DNA from: Candidatus Methylopumilus planktonicus
GTDB taxonomy: Bacteria; Pseudomonadota; Gammaproteobacteria; Burkholderiales; Methylophilaceae
DNA: 64,000 bases
Direction: 5' to 3'
NCBI RefSeq assembly: GCF_000981505.1
Contig: NZ_LN827929.1
Span: forward strand, 992,001-1,056,000
Shown here: piece by piece, positions 1 to 9,245 of the stretch
Numbering within the stretch: position 1 is the stretch's first letter
How the letters are laid out: each line of letters opens with the position of its first letter
Notes under the pieces: model-generated
What the model saw: the letters and a program-made list of their open reading frames with translations, nothing else
What the model was told of the DNA's origin: nothing
Databases searched by the model: none
Made by a program: the position numbers and the translations under genes

Positions 1-23
1 CTAAGATCGTCATACCCAAATAA

Positions 24-470
24 TTATCTAATTTTTAAGATCACAAAAACGCCTAAGAAACACTCAAGTAAATACGCAATACTTGAAACACCATGCCAAG
101 TTGCAAATCGATCAGCAAATACGCTTTCCATCACATCTTTCGGCATCGCTTCTAATTTGAATTTTTCTAAGAGTGGATTAATCCCTAAATGACTAATCAG
201 AATTAAAACGAACATCAACACAACCAACCAAAAGAAGCTTTGCTTTAGTGCATTCGTGCCAAACTGATACACGCGCTGAATTAATAAATAAATACTAGTG
301 GCCATGCCCACAAAAGCCATCATCCGAAAAAGCTGCCCCGCAATATTACCTGCGAGTTGTGCCTCAGGCATGAGCTTGAATAATTCATAAGCCACAATAC
401 CTACCACCCACAATCCACCTATCCAAAAGGTTGCGGCAATCAGTGCTAAATTTTCTAACCATTGTTTCAT
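24..470 (-). CDS. DUF4149-type inner-membrane protein
   Basis: A 148-residue membrane protein of unknown function. Four hydrophobic segments are visible, at roughly residues 7-27, 46-66, 79-97 and 127-147, with a short basic C-terminus and no catalytic motif. Length, topology and position directly after greA match the DUF4149 family, which is commonly linked to greA in betaproteobacteria. It follows greA by about 35 bases on the same strand and is probably read through from it. The ATG start is the only sensible one. The family call rests on overall pattern and context; the role is unknown. Confidence 0.75.
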   Translation of the reverse strand: MKQWLENLALIAATFWIGGLWVVGIVAYELFKLMPEAQLAGNIAGQLFRMMAFVGMATSIYLLIQRVYQFGTNALKQSFFWLVVLMFVLILISHLGINPLLEKFKLEAMPKDVMESVFADRFATWHGVSSIAYLLECFLGVFVILKIR

Positions 471-504
471 TATGTTTTTAGTTTAATATAAAAATGGATT
501 GAAT

Positions 505-984
505 TTATAGATACTTGACATCTAATATCTCGTAAGATTTGGCGCCACCTGGTGTATTGACTTCAGCCACATCGCCAACTGCCTTCCCGATAAATGCTTT
601 TGCAATCGGTGAATTGATTGAAATCTTCTTTAGCTTAATATCAGCCTCATCATCGCCCACAATTTGGTAAGTAAAGATATCTTCTGTATCAAGATCTTGT
701 GCTTCAACAGTGGAACCAAATACGCACTCACTCTCACCTACAATTGAAGAAGGGTCAATGACCATAGCGGTAGAAAGTTTGGCTTCAATTTCTGCTATGC
801 GACCTTCAATAAAACTTTGACGCTCTTTCGCAGCTTCATATTCAGCATTCTCAGACAAGTCGCCTTGCGCTCTTGCTTCTGAGATTGCCTGAATGATATG
901 AGGGCGATCAACACTTTTTAAGCGCTGAAGCTCTTCTTTGAGCTGTTCAGCACCTTTAATGGTCATGGGTATTTGTTTAAGCAT
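505..984 (-). CDS. greA: Transcription elongation factor GreA
   Basis: GreA binds in the secondary channel of RNA polymerase and stimulates cleavage of backtracked transcripts. The protein has the N-terminal coiled coil, with the family motif GDLSENAEY carrying the acidic tip residues, followed by the globular FKBP-like domain. I start it at the ATG at 984 (159 residues, close to the 158 of E. coli). An AGGA at 991-994 lies 6 bases upstream, and a longer reading to 1011 would run into the carB terminator hairpin. It lies downstream of carA-carB, a usual betaproteobacterial order, but the terminator implies at least partly separate transcription. Confidence 0.96.
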   Translation of the reverse strand: MLKQIPMTIKGAEQLKEELQRLKSVDRPHIIQAISEARAQGDLSENAEYEAAKERQSFIEGRIAEIEAKLSTAMVIDPSSIVGESECVFGSTVEAQDLDTEDIFTYQIVGDDEADIKLKKISINSPIAKAFIGKAVGDVAEVNTPGGAKSYEILDVKYL

Positions 985-1004
985 ATTCATTCCTAACAAA
1001 ACAA

Positions 1005-1034
1005 AAACCACGCTCTTTAGATGGAGTGTGGTTT
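1005..1034 (-). terminator. Rho-independent terminator after carB
   Basis: Inverted repeat 1005-1015 / 1024-1034 (11 bp with one G-U pair, 8-base loop). Read on the minus strand it is followed by a T-rich run (TTTTTGTTTTG). It starts 18 bases after the carB stop and ends just before the greA ribosome-binding site, so it should stop carAB transcription ahead of greA. Confidence 0.8.
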
Positions 1035-1052
1035 ATAAAGGTTGAGTGTATT

Positions 1053-4000
1053 TTAAGTGAGTTCTTTATGCAAGCTTTGGATAGAATTGACCGTAATTTC
1101 TTCAACGAAGTTCATGCCAATACATGCGGCTTTAGCGCCTGCAATGGTCGTGTAATAGGTCACCTTGTTTTGTAATGCATATCTTCTGATTTCATAAGAG
1201 TCTGAAATAGCACGTTTATCTTCCGTCACATTCACGATAAAAGAAATTTCATTATTCTTAATCATATCCACAATATGAGGCCTTCCTTCTGCTACTTTAT
1301 TGACCGGCTCAACATTTAAGCCCGCATCCATCAAAGCTTTTGCAGTACCTTTAGTCGCCACAATGGTAAAACCTAATTGATCTAATGATTTTGCAACCTC
1401 AACCACTTTAAGATGGTCTTCACGACGCACGCTGATAAATGCTTTCCCGCCTTTAGGTAATTTTGTAGATGAGCCGAGCTGGGATTTAATAAATGCTTCT
1501 GCAAATGTTTTACCTAAGCCCATTACTTCACCCGTTGACTTCATCTCAGGCCCCAAAATGGTATCGACTCCCGGAAACTTAATGAATGGAAAGACAGCTT
1601 CTTTCACCGAGAAGAATTTCGGCACAATTTCTTTTGTAACTTTTTGTACCTTAAGGCTAGAACCCACCATAGCGCGGGCAGCAATTTTAGCTAACTGTAA
1701 TCCACATGCTTTAGAAACGAAAGGAACAGTGCGAGATGCTCTCGGGTTCACTTCTAAAACATAAATGACTTCACCTTGGATCGCAAATTGAACATTCATA
1801 AGACCTACAACGTTGAGTGCTTTTGCCATCTCAACTGTTTGCTTTCTTAATTGATCTTGAATTTTTTTAGACAAGCTATAAGGAGGAAGTGAGCATGCTG
1901 AGTCACCTGAGTGCACCCCGGCTTGTTCAATATGTTCCATAATGCCGCCGATAATGACATCTGTGCCATCTGATAGCGCGTCCACATCAATTTCAAGCGC
2001 GTCGTTTAAAAAGCGGTCAAGGAGTACAGGTGAGTCATGCGAAACTTTTACAGCCTCCCTCATATAACGTTCAAGCTGTGCTTGTTCGTGCACGATCTCC
2101 ATAGCGCGACCGCCTAAAACATAACTAGGCCTCACGACAAGTGGGTAACCAATTTCTTCTGCTAAACGAATGGCATCTTCAGGTGTTCTAGCTGTGCGAT
2201 TGGGCGGCTGTTTCAGTCCAATCGAATTGAGCATTTTTTGAAAGCGCTCACGGTCCTCCGCCATATCAATAGCGTCTGGAGAAGTGCCAATAATTGGCAC
2301 GCCTGCTTTTTCTAAATCTTTAGCGAGCTTCAAAGGTGTTTGTCCACCATATTGCACAATGACACCAAGTGGTTTTTCAATAGCAACAATTTCTAAAACA
2401 TCTTCAAGTGTCACAGGCTCAAAATAAAGTCGGTCTGACGTATCGTAGTCGGTTGATACTGTTTCAGGATTGCAGTTCACCATGATGGTTTCATAACCAT
2501 CCTCACGCAATGCTAAAGCTGCATGTACACAGCAGTAATCAAACTCGATACCCTGACCAATACGATTAGGTCCACCACCTAAGACAATAATTTTTTTTCT
2601 ATCCGTGGGTTTTGCTTCGCACTCTTCTTCATATGTGGAATACATATAAGCTGTATTTGTTGAGAATTCTGCAGCACATGTGTCTACACGTTTATATACA
2701 GGTCGCACATGATGCTTATGACGATACTGTCTAACGTCCTCTTGTTTAACTTCTAGAAGTGTTGCGAGTCTTCGATCAGAAAAGCCTTTTTGTTTTAAAT
2801 CAAATAAATTTTTTTTAGATAAATCTTTGAGTGAAGTCCCTGACAAGCTTTCTTCAACATCAATAATATTTTTAATTTGATGGAGGAACCACGGATCAAT
2901 TTTGGAATGTCCAAATACATCTTCAATCGACATACCCATTCTAAAGGCGTCGCCAACATACCAAATACGCTCGGGTCCCGGCTCTCTCATTTCTTTAATG
3001 ATGAGATCTTGATCAGTCGTTTTTTCATCTAGTCCATCTACACCAATTTCGAGACCTCTTAATGCTTTTTGAAAAGACTCTTGGAAAGTGCGTCCGATGG
3101 CCATAACCTCACCTACAGATTTCATTTGTGTCGTCAGTCTTGAATCTGCTTGTGGAAATTTTTCAAATGCAAATCTTGGTACTTTAGTGACTACGTAATC
3201 GACACTCGGTTCAAATGATGCAGGTGTTGCGCCACCTGTAATTTCATTTTTTAATTCATCTAATGTAAAACCTACGGCTAACTTTGCAGCAATTTTTGCA
3301 ATAGGGAATCCTGTAGCCTTTGACGCTAAGGCTGAAGAACGTGATACACGAGGATTCATTTCAATGACAATCATGCGCCCATCTTCTGGATTGATTGCGA
3401 ATTGCACGTTCGATCCGCCTGTGTCTACCCCAATTTCTCGAAGCACCGCGATCGATGCATTACGCATGATTTGATATTCTTTATCTGTAAGTGTTTGCGC
3501 AGGAGCCACGGTAATGGAGTCGCCTGTGTGCACACCCATTGGATCTAAGTTTTCAATGGAACATATAATAATGCAGTTATCTTTGGAGTCGCGAACCACT
3601 TCCATTTCATATTCTTTCCAACCAAGTAAAGACTCTTCTATCAGAAGTTCTTTCGTGGGGGATGCTTCAAGCCCTCTTTCACATATCGCTATAAATTCTT
3701 CACGGTTATATCCAATACCACCACCACTACCTCCCATCGTAAATGACGGGCGAATGATCGCTGGATAACCAATGCCTGCTTGAACTTGTATTGCCTCCTC
3801 TAAGCTATGCGCAATGGCTGACTTAGCAGATCCTAAGCCAATTTTGTTCATGGCTTCTTTAAATTTTTGCCTATCTTCAGCTTTATCAATGGCTTCTTTT
3901 GATGCGCCAATTAATTCGACTTTGTATTTTTTTAATACGCCATACTTGTCTAAATCAAGCGCGCAATTAAGTGCTGTTTGCCCACCCATAGTTGGAAGGA

Positions 4001-4256
4001 GTGCGTCTGGCTTTTCTTTGGCAATAATTTTTTCGACAATCTGCCAAGTAATTGGCTCGATGTAGGTCGCATCCGCCATCTCAGGATCTGTCATGATAGT
4101 TGCAGGATTAGAATTCACGAGAATGACACGATAGCCTTCTTCGCGAAGTGCTTTACATGCCTGCGCACCGGAATAATCAAACTCGCATGCCTGACCTATC
4201 ACGATAGGACCAGCGCCAATGATGAGTATGGACTTAATATCTTTACGCTTTGGCAT
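1053..4256 (-). CDS. carB: Carbamoyl-phosphate synthase large subunit
   Basis: Synthesises carbamoyl phosphate from bicarbonate, ATP and CarA-supplied ammonia, for arginine and pyrimidines. The protein shows the two duplicated ATP-grasp halves, each opening with a family signature (GAGPIVIGQACEFDYSGAQ near the N-terminus and GGGPNRIGQGIEFDY just past the middle), and a C-terminal MGS-like regulatory domain (about the last 140 residues). I start it at the ATG at 4256 (MPKRKDIKSI, 1067 residues, near the 1073 of E. coli); the longer in-frame extension to 4298 lies within carA and is not conserved. It overlaps the carA end by 14 bases, which suggests translational coupling. Confidence 0.98.
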   Translation of the reverse strand: MPKRKDIKSILIIGAGPIVIGQACEFDYSGAQACKALREEGYRVILVNSNPATIMTDPEMADATYIEPITWQIVEKIIAKEKPDALLPTMGGQTALNCALDLDKYGVLKKYKVELIGASKEAIDKAEDRQKFKEAMNKIGLGSAKSAIAHSLEEAIQVQAGIGYPAIIRPSFTMGGSGGGIGYNREEFIAICERGLEASPTKELLIEESLLGWKEYEMEVVRDSKDNCIIICSIENLDPMGVHTGDSITVAPAQTLTDKEYQIMRNASIAVLREIGVDTGGSNVQFAINPEDGRMIVIEMNPRVSRSSALASKATGFPIAKIAAKLAVGFTLDELKNEITGGATPASFEPSVDYVVTKVPRFAFEKFPQADSRLTTQMKSVGEVMAIGRTFQESFQKALRGLEIGVDGLDEKTTDQDLIIKEMREPGPERIWYVGDAFRMGMSIEDVFGHSKIDPWFLHQIKNIIDVEESLSGTSLKDLSKKNLFDLKQKGFSDRRLATLLEVKQEDVRQYRHKHHVRPVYKRVDTCAAEFSTNTAYMYSTYEEECEAKPTDRKKIIVLGGGPNRIGQGIEFDYCCVHAALALREDGYETIMVNCNPETVSTDYDTSDRLYFEPVTLEDVLEIVAIEKPLGVIVQYGGQTPLKLAKDLEKAGVPIIGTSPDAIDMAEDRERFQKMLNSIGLKQPPNRTARTPEDAIRLAEEIGYPLVVRPSYVLGGRAMEIVHEQAQLERYMREAVKVSHDSPVLLDRFLNDALEIDVDALSDGTDVIIGGIMEHIEQAGVHSGDSACSLPPYSLSKKIQDQLRKQTVEMAKALNVVGLMNVQFAIQGEVIYVLEVNPRASRTVPFVSKACGLQLAKIAARAMVGSSLKVQKVTKEIVPKFFSVKEAVFPFIKFPGVDTILGPEMKSTGEVMGLGKTFAEAFIKSQLGSSTKLPKGGKAFISVRREDHLKVVEVAKSLDQLGFTIVATKGTAKALMDAGLNVEPVNKVAEGRPHIVDMIKNNEISFIVNVTEDKRAISDSYEIRRYALQNKVTYYTTIAGAKAACIGMNFVEEITVNSIQSLHKELT

Positions 4257-5391
4257 AGCTCTTTTTCTTTTTTTCAATGAGATCAATAAAGTGATCAAAC
4301 AAATAACTCATTTCAGATGGGCCTGGACTCGCTTCAGGGTGTCCCTGGAAACTGAATGCGGGCTGATCAGATCTTTCAATCCCTTGCAAACTGCCATCAA
4401 AAAGAGATTGATGTGTAGCTAGTAAATGTTTAGGTAGTGAAGTTTGATCTACAGTGAAGCCATGATTTTGACTGGTAATAAATACGCGTTTTGTTTTTAA
4501 ATCTTGGACGGGGTGATTGGCACCATGATGTCCAAATTTCATCTTGGATGTTTTAGCGCCACTCGCCAAGGCTAAAAGTTGATGGCCTAAACATATACCA
4601 AAGGTTGGGTAGCCATCATCGACTAATTTTTTTATCGCTTGAATAGCATAATCACATGGCTCCGGGTCTCCGGGTCCATTGGATAAAAATACGCCATCGG
4701 GTTTTAGGCGAACTACTTCTTCGTAAGAAGTTTCTGCAGGCACAACAGTGACTTTACATCGCCTTGAAACTAGCATCCTTAAAATATTTTTCTTAATACC
4801 GTAATCAAATGCAACAACGTGATGATCCGATTCAATCTGATTACTGTAGCCTCTAGATAACGACCACTCGCCTTGATTAAATATATAAGATTTTTTACAG
4901 CTCACGACCTTGGCTAAATCCATGCCAGAAAGTCCTGGAAAGGCTTTTGCTTCTTCATGCGCTTTTTTATCGTCTTCTGATTCTGCAATAATGCAACCTG
5001 CTTGGGAGCCATGCTCTCTTAAATGTCTTGTGAGTTTTCTTGTATCAATATTTGCGATCGCAACAATATGATTTTCTTTTAAGTAATCTGAAAGGGTTTG
5101 TTCGCTTCTAAAATTACTATCAATCATCGCTAAATCACGAATGATTAAACCACTGGTATAGACTTTGTCAGATTCGATATCTGCTTTATTAACTCCTACA
5201 TTGCCAATATGAGGATAAGTGAGCGTGACTATTTGTTTTGTATAGGAAGGATCAGTCAGAATTTCTTGATAACCCGTCATGGAGGTATTAAAAACAACTT
5301 CACCTGCGGTTAAACCTGGAGCCCCAATTGAAATACCTCGAAACTTAGTTCCGTCTGCGAGCACTAACACTGCCGACATATTTCGCGACAA
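4243..5391 (-). CDS. carA: Carbamoyl-phosphate synthase small (glutaminase) subunit
   Basis: Hydrolyses glutamine and channels ammonia to CarB. The class I amidotransferase triad is visible: Cys267 in GICLGHQ and His351/Glu353 in FQGHPEASPGP (numbered from the TTG start). The N-terminal CPSase domain contains MTGYQEILTDPSY. Two starts are possible. A TTG at 5391 has a GGAGAG ribosome-binding site 5 bases upstream; the in-frame ATG at 5379 has only a weak one. I prefer the TTG (382 residues) or regard both as usable. First gene of carA-carB, preceded by its own promoter and a structured leader. Confidence 0.97.
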   Translation of the reverse strand: MSRNMSAVLVLADGTKFRGISIGAPGLTAGEVVFNTSMTGYQEILTDPSYTKQIVTLTYPHIGNVGVNKADIESDKVYTSGLIIRDLAMIDSNFRSEQTLSDYLKENHIVAIANIDTRKLTRHLREHGSQAGCIIAESEDDKKAHEEAKAFPGLSGMDLAKVVSCKKSYIFNQGEWSLSRGYSNQIESDHHVVAFDYGIKKNILRMLVSRRCKVTVVPAETSYEEVVRLKPDGVFLSNGPGDPEPCDYAIQAIKKLVDDGYPTFGICLGHQLLALASGAKTSKMKFGHHGANHPVQDLKTKRVFITSQNHGFTVDQTSLPKHLLATHQSLFDGSLQGIERSDQPAFSFQGHPEASPGPSEMSYLFDHFIDLIEKKKKSYAKA

Positions 5392-5441
5392 AATGACTCT
5401 CCAGTATTTGCGAATTCAAGGGTTTGGGTACTGGATATACA

Positions 5442-5472
5442 AAACGGGAGAAGTGTTTAGCAGCTCCCGTTT
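5442..5472 (-). promoter_or_regulatory. Terminator-like hairpin in carA leader
   Basis: AAACGGGAG / CTCCCGTTT inverted repeat (9 bp, 13-base loop), followed on the minus strand by TTTTG. It starts within about 10 bases of the predicted carA transcription start, so it would be the first structure made in the leader RNA. It could act as an attenuator, as a 5' stabilising hairpin, or as a terminator for dapB read-through. Which of these applies cannot be told from sequence. Confidence 0.5.
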
Positions 5473-5486
5473 CAAATATCGTAAAT

Positions 5487-5515
5487 ATTATAGTCGATTT
5501 AGCGCCTTAATTCAA
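5487..5515 (-). promoter_or_regulatory. Sigma-70 promoter of carAB
   Basis: On the minus strand, -35 TTGAAT (5510-5515) and a perfect -10 TATAAT (5487-5492) are 17 bases apart. Transcription should start near 5480, giving a leader of about 90 bases before carA. Confidence 0.75.
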
Positions 5516-5537
5516 CGCACTAAACCTTGATAAATTG

Positions 5538-6350
5538 TTATTTGTCAGAAAGTCCCAAGACCTGCTGCATGTCAAAAAGACCTGTTTTTTGGCGCGATAA
5601 AAATTTAGCAGCCTTTAACGCCCCCTTAGCAAAGGTGGCTCGGCTTGAAGCTTTATGAGTTAATTCAATTCGCTCCCCTGTGCCTGCATACAAAACCGTA
5701 TGATCACCCACAATATCGCCGCCACGAATTGTTGAAAAGCCAATCGTTGTTTGTTTACGCTCACCTGTATTGCCGAAACGTTCATACTGCGCTTCTTTTT
5801 TTAGGTCTCTGCCACTTGCTTTTGCAACAGCTTCACCTAATCTTAAAGCCGTACCTGATGGAGCATCAATTTTATGTCGGTGATGCGCTTCAATAATTTC
5901 AATATCAAAATCATCTTTAAGTAATTGCGTTGCTTTTTCAACAAGCGAAATAAGTAAATTAACCCCTACGCTCATATTGGGGGCAAAAACAATAGGTATA
6001 GTTTTTGAAGCATCAAGAATCAATTTTTTTTCTTGATCTGAAAATCCTGTTGTACCAATAACATATTTCACTTGATGCGCTTCGCATAATTTCAAATACT
6101 CAAGACTTGCTTCAGGCCTCGTAAAATCGATAAGCACATCAGCAGATGAAATTACTTTTACGATGTCATGATCAATGTTAATGCCTGTTGAAATACCAAG
6201 AGTCTCTCCTGCATCGCGGCCTAATTTATCACTCGACTTATGATCAATAGCCGCTATAAGTGCTAAGTCTTTATCAGCAGCAATTTCTTGAATAAGGCTC
6301 TGGCCCATTCGGCCTGAAGCACCCACGATAAGAATATTTATTTTACTCAT
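5538..6350 (-). CDS. dapB: 4-hydroxy-tetrahydrodipicolinate reductase
   Basis: NAD(P)H-dependent reduction step of the diaminopimelate/lysine pathway, needed for lysine and peptidoglycan. The N-terminal nucleotide-binding loop GASGRMGQSL and the substrate-binding signature EAHHRHKIDAPSGTA (about residues 154-168) are present, and 270 residues is the normal length. The ATG at 6350 has an AGGA upstream. It starts 4 bases after the bamE stop, so the two are probably co-transcribed. A separate promoter for carA lies downstream. Confidence 0.97.
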   Translation of the reverse strand: MSKINILIVGASGRMGQSLIQEIAADKDLALIAAIDHKSSDKLGRDAGETLGISTGINIDHDIVKVISSADVLIDFTRPEASLEYLKLCEAHQVKYVIGTTGFSDQEKKLILDASKTIPIVFAPNMSVGVNLLISLVEKATQLLKDDFDIEIIEAHHRHKIDAPSGTALRLGEAVAKASGRDLKKEAQYERFGNTGERKQTTIGFSTIRGGDIVGDHTVLYAGTGERIELTHKASSRATFAKGALKAAKFLSRQKTGLFDMQQVLGLSDK

Positions 6351-6354
6351 ACGA

Positions 6355-7065
6355 TTAGAATCCTATTTTTTCTAACATCAAATCAAAATAATTTGGAGTA
6401 GTCTTAGATGGCAGTGGTTTCGTATCTTGAACCTTTGGAGCCTCAGGTTTTATATCTACAGGTTCTTTTTTAATGTCTGTTGGAGTGACTTCCGTGACAG
6501 GTTTTTTCACATCAGGCTCTATAGCTTTGACTGGCTCTGGCACATCTTTTTTCAGAGTCACGATTTTTTTATCTTCTTCAGGTACTTCTTTTTTAGGTGA
6601 CATAGCTTTCTCAATTGGTTTTTCATCGTCTTCCCAAAATTTTAATCGATCAAGCATGCTCTTTTCTTTTTGAGCTGGATTTTGTTTGGCCTCATTATTC
6701 TTAATTGGCGCTATCTCTTGACGATCTTCATTTCGACTCGCAATAGCCGGCACAACATCGCCTTTTACTTGAGCTAACAAATCTTTTTCAAACATCAAAA
6801 TGACTCTTCTTTTCTCAATGATTGCACCATCTTTTTCCATCTGATAAAAATAATCCCATTGGTCTTTGTGGAAACTATCTGAAATAAGAGGCGTTCCCAT
6901 TACAAACCGCACTTGGGTTTTTGTCATGCCTGGCTTTAATTGCATCATCATTTTTGAAGTCACTACATTACCCTGTTGAATTGGCATTTTGTAGGGTTTA
7001 ATAGAGGGTAATGAAGAAGAGCAGGCAGTGACTAAAAGACTTAAAACTAGAAGAAATATGCGCAT
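6355..7065 (-). CDS. bamE: BamE (SmpA/OmlA) lipoprotein with long C-terminal extension
   Basis: Lipoprotein subunit of the BAM complex that inserts outer-membrane beta-barrels. From the ATG at 7065 the signal peptide ends in the lipobox VTAC (Cys15). The SmpA/OmlA domain follows, with LKPGMTKTQVRFVMGTPLI and the DQWDYFYQ region. Most BamE proteins end soon after this; here some 120 further residues, rich in Lys, Glu and Pro, run to a short hydrophobic end NYFDLMLEKIGF. An upstream ATG at 7083 is in frame but would lengthen the n-region. Divergent from fur, a standard bamE-fur neighbourhood. Confidence 0.9.
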   Translation of the reverse strand: MRIFLLVLSLLVTACSSSLPSIKPYKMPIQQGNVVTSKMMMQLKPGMTKTQVRFVMGTPLISDSFHKDQWDYFYQMEKDGAIIEKRRVILMFEKDLLAQVKGDVVPAIASRNEDRQEIAPIKNNEAKQNPAQKEKSMLDRLKFWEDDEKPIEKAMSPKKEVPEEDKKIVTLKKDVPEPVKAIEPDVKKPVTEVTPTDIKKEPVDIKPEAPKVQDTKPLPSKTTPNYFDLMLEKIGF

Positions 7066-7152
7066 TTTTATAACTTTAAACATAATGCGTATTAATATAA
7101 CATGCTAGACAGTATTCAAAATACTTCCTAAAGCAAATTTTAAGGCGTTTCA

Positions 7153-7581
7153 ATGGCACAAGATCATAAAGATTTAAAAAAATCAGGGCTTAAAGCCACG
7201 CTGCCCAGACTTAAAATCTTAAGTCTTTTTGAACACAGCGATGCGAAGCATCTTTCCGCTGAAGATGTCTATAAACTTTTAATTAAATCTGGTGAAGATG
7301 TCGGTCTTGCAACGATTTATCGCGTGCTCACTCAATTTGAACAGGCTGGTCTTTTAATTCGCCACCATTTTGAAAGTGATAAAGCTGTCTTTGAATTAAG
7401 CGACTCTCAACATCACGATCATCTTGTTTGTATACAATGTGGTCATGTAGAAGAATTTTGTGATGATGAGATTGAAAAAAGACAGAAAATTATTGCGACT
7501 AAAAAGGGATTTACTATCCAAGAACATTCGCTTTATATCTATGCTGAATGCAATAAAAACCCCTGCCCCAACAAAGTCTAA
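7153..7581 (+). CDS. fur: Ferric uptake regulator Fur
   Basis: Metal-dependent repressor of iron acquisition genes. The winged-helix DNA-binding half contains GLATIYRVLTQFEQAGL. The C-terminal half has the metal-site pattern HHDH at 87-90, CIQC (Cys93, Cys96) and a second pair at Cys133 and Cys138. Its 142 residues are typical. It is divergent from bamE, with about 90 bases between the starts, and convergent with recN. The last bases CTAA give the TAA stop here and the TAG stop of recN on the other strand. Confidence 0.96.
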   Translation: MAQDHKDLKKSGLKATLPRLKILSLFEHSDAKHLSAEDVYKLLIKSGEDVGLATIYRVLTQFEQAGLLIRHHFESDKAVFELSDSQHHDHLVCIQCGHVEEFCDDEIEKRQKIIATKKGFTIQEHSLYIYAECNKNPCPNKV

Positions 7582-9236
7582 GCCTGCAACATTTCTTTCG
7601 CGTGCGCCCTTGTTGTATCAGTAATCGATATCCCGCCTAACATCCTCGCAATTTCATCGATTCGCATTTTGTCATCCATCAAATGAATGTGGCTGAGGGT
7701 CTGATTATTTTCTTGAGTCTTAGATACTTTGTAATGATGGATAGCCAATGATGCTACTTGCGCTAGATGTGTAATGACTAAAACTTGTCTTTGATCGTGA
7801 TGACCTAGTTCTTTTAAAAGCTTACCTACAATTTCCGCCACACTTCCTCCAATACCTACATCCACTTCATCAAAAATCATGCAGGGCACATTCGCCTTTG
7901 AAATAGATGCAACACGAATCGCAAGACTTAGACGAGAAAGCTCACCACCTGAAGCTGCTTTATGAATTGGTCTTGATTCTGCACCCAAATGAGATGCCAC
8001 CAAAAATTCAATTTGTTCTAATCCGTGCGCCGTTGGATCTTGAGATGTGAGTTTGACTTCAAAGCTTCCATGGCTGAAGGATAGTTTTTGCATGGCTGCA
8101 GTAATATTTTGACTTAAAGTTTCTGATGCGGTCTTTCGTGCCTCACTTAATAATTCTGCGCTTTTGTTAAAAGCTTCAAGGGCTGCTTTTTCTTTGGCAT
8201 CAACGCCCTCATCTGATTGAAAAGACTCAAGTTCGTCCATACGAGCTTGCCAGGTGAGCAATGTTGATTCAAAATCTTCAGGCTTAATACGATGCTTCCT
8301 GCCAAAATTATGAATCGCTTGAATCCGCGCTTCAATATCTTTAAGTCTCTCTGGATCTAAATCGATTTTTTGTAAATATCTATTAAGTGAACGAAGTAGC
8401 TCTTCTGTTTGAATATTGATTGAATCAATGAGATCCGAAGATTCTTTTAATTTTTCATCAATACTAAGCGCATGAGAAATTTTCTGCTGCACTAAATGAA
8501 GCCTATCAGAAATTGCCGTTTCATCTTTTTCTAAATGCTCGATACAAAGATTAACATCCTCAATGAGTTCATTGCCATGAGACATCATGACATGATCTTG
8601 TTGCAAGGTTTCCCAGTCACCCAGGGTGAATGAAAATTGTTTTAATTCTCGTAATTTATCTCTCAATTCTGCAAGTTCATCGCTATAGATTTGCGCATTT
8701 TTTTCATACTCAGTTTTTTGCATATAAAGCTTATGCCATGCTTGATAAAGTTGAAAAGTCGTAGCTGCTAAATCTGAGTGGCCACCAAAATTATCTAGAA
8801 TTTGTCTTTGTGCGCTTAATTTTAAAAGTGAGTGGTGAGAATTTTGACTATAGATATCAACGAGGGATTCGCCTAATTCTTTTAGTTGTTGGAGTGTAGC
8901 TACCTTGCCGTTAATAAAAGCCCTTGATTTACCGTCAGCATGAATGACTCTTCTTAAAATAAGTTCAGCGCCATCAGACTCCAGTTCATTTTCCTCTAAC
9001 CAGTTGATCACTTCTTGATTACGTTTGATATCAAAGATAGCACTGATATCAGCTTTATCTTGATGAAGTCTGACGACTCCACCTTCGTTTCTTTGCCCTA
9101 GGGCTAAAGACAAAGCATCAATAAGGATAGACTTTCCAGCGCCTGTTTCGCCAGTTAATGCTGAAAAACCAGATTTAAAATCTAAGCTCATTTTGTCGAC
9201 AATGACAAAATCAAGGATAGAGAGATTAATTAACAT
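7578..9236 (-). CDS. recN: DNA repair protein RecN
   Basis: SMC-like ATPase acting in double-strand break repair. Walker A GETGAGKS lies at residues 29-36 and a long coiled-coil middle region follows. The C-terminal half has the ABC signature region AASGGELSRLSLAIR, the Walker B-like MIFDEVDVGIGG and a downstream HLAQVASLA. The length of 552 residues is normal. It follows nadK by 9 bases on the same strand and overlaps the fur stop tail-to-tail by 4 bases. Confidence 0.97.
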   Translation of the reverse strand: MLINLSILDFVIVDKMSLDFKSGFSALTGETGAGKSILIDALSLALGQRNEGGVVRLHQDKADISAIFDIKRNQEVINWLEENELESDGAELILRRVIHADGKSRAFINGKVATLQQLKELGESLVDIYSQNSHHSLLKLSAQRQILDNFGGHSDLAATTFQLYQAWHKLYMQKTEYEKNAQIYSDELAELRDKLRELKQFSFTLGDWETLQQDHVMMSHGNELIEDVNLCIEHLEKDETAISDRLHLVQQKISHALSIDEKLKESSDLIDSINIQTEELLRSLNRYLQKIDLDPERLKDIEARIQAIHNFGRKHRIKPEDFESTLLTWQARMDELESFQSDEGVDAKEKAALEAFNKSAELLSEARKTASETLSQNITAAMQKLSFSHGSFEVKLTSQDPTAHGLEQIEFLVASHLGAESRPIHKAASGGELSRLSLAIRVASISKANVPCMIFDEVDVGIGGSVAEIVGKLLKELGHHDQRQVLVITHLAQVASLAIHHYKVSKTQENNQTLSHIHLMDDKMRIDEIARMLGGISITDTTRAHAKEMLQA

Positions 9237-9245
9237 AGCGCTTTA

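Noticed and set aside
1..13. A possible ATG on the minus strand at 11-13 leading off the window
   Set aside because: Only four codons (MTIL) are visible, with a weak GGGT upstream, so no gene can be supported.
3514..4422. Several plus-strand open frames opposite carB/carA (3514-3768, 3814-4065, 3978-4280, 4219-4422)
   Set aside because: They lie entirely within strongly supported carB/carA on the other strand, have no ribosome-binding sites and no recognisable protein features.
7066..7152. A Fur-box-like sequence between bamE and fur
   Set aside because: The stretch around cataatgcgtattaatat has too few matches to the inverted-repeat consensus to call an autoregulatory Fur site.
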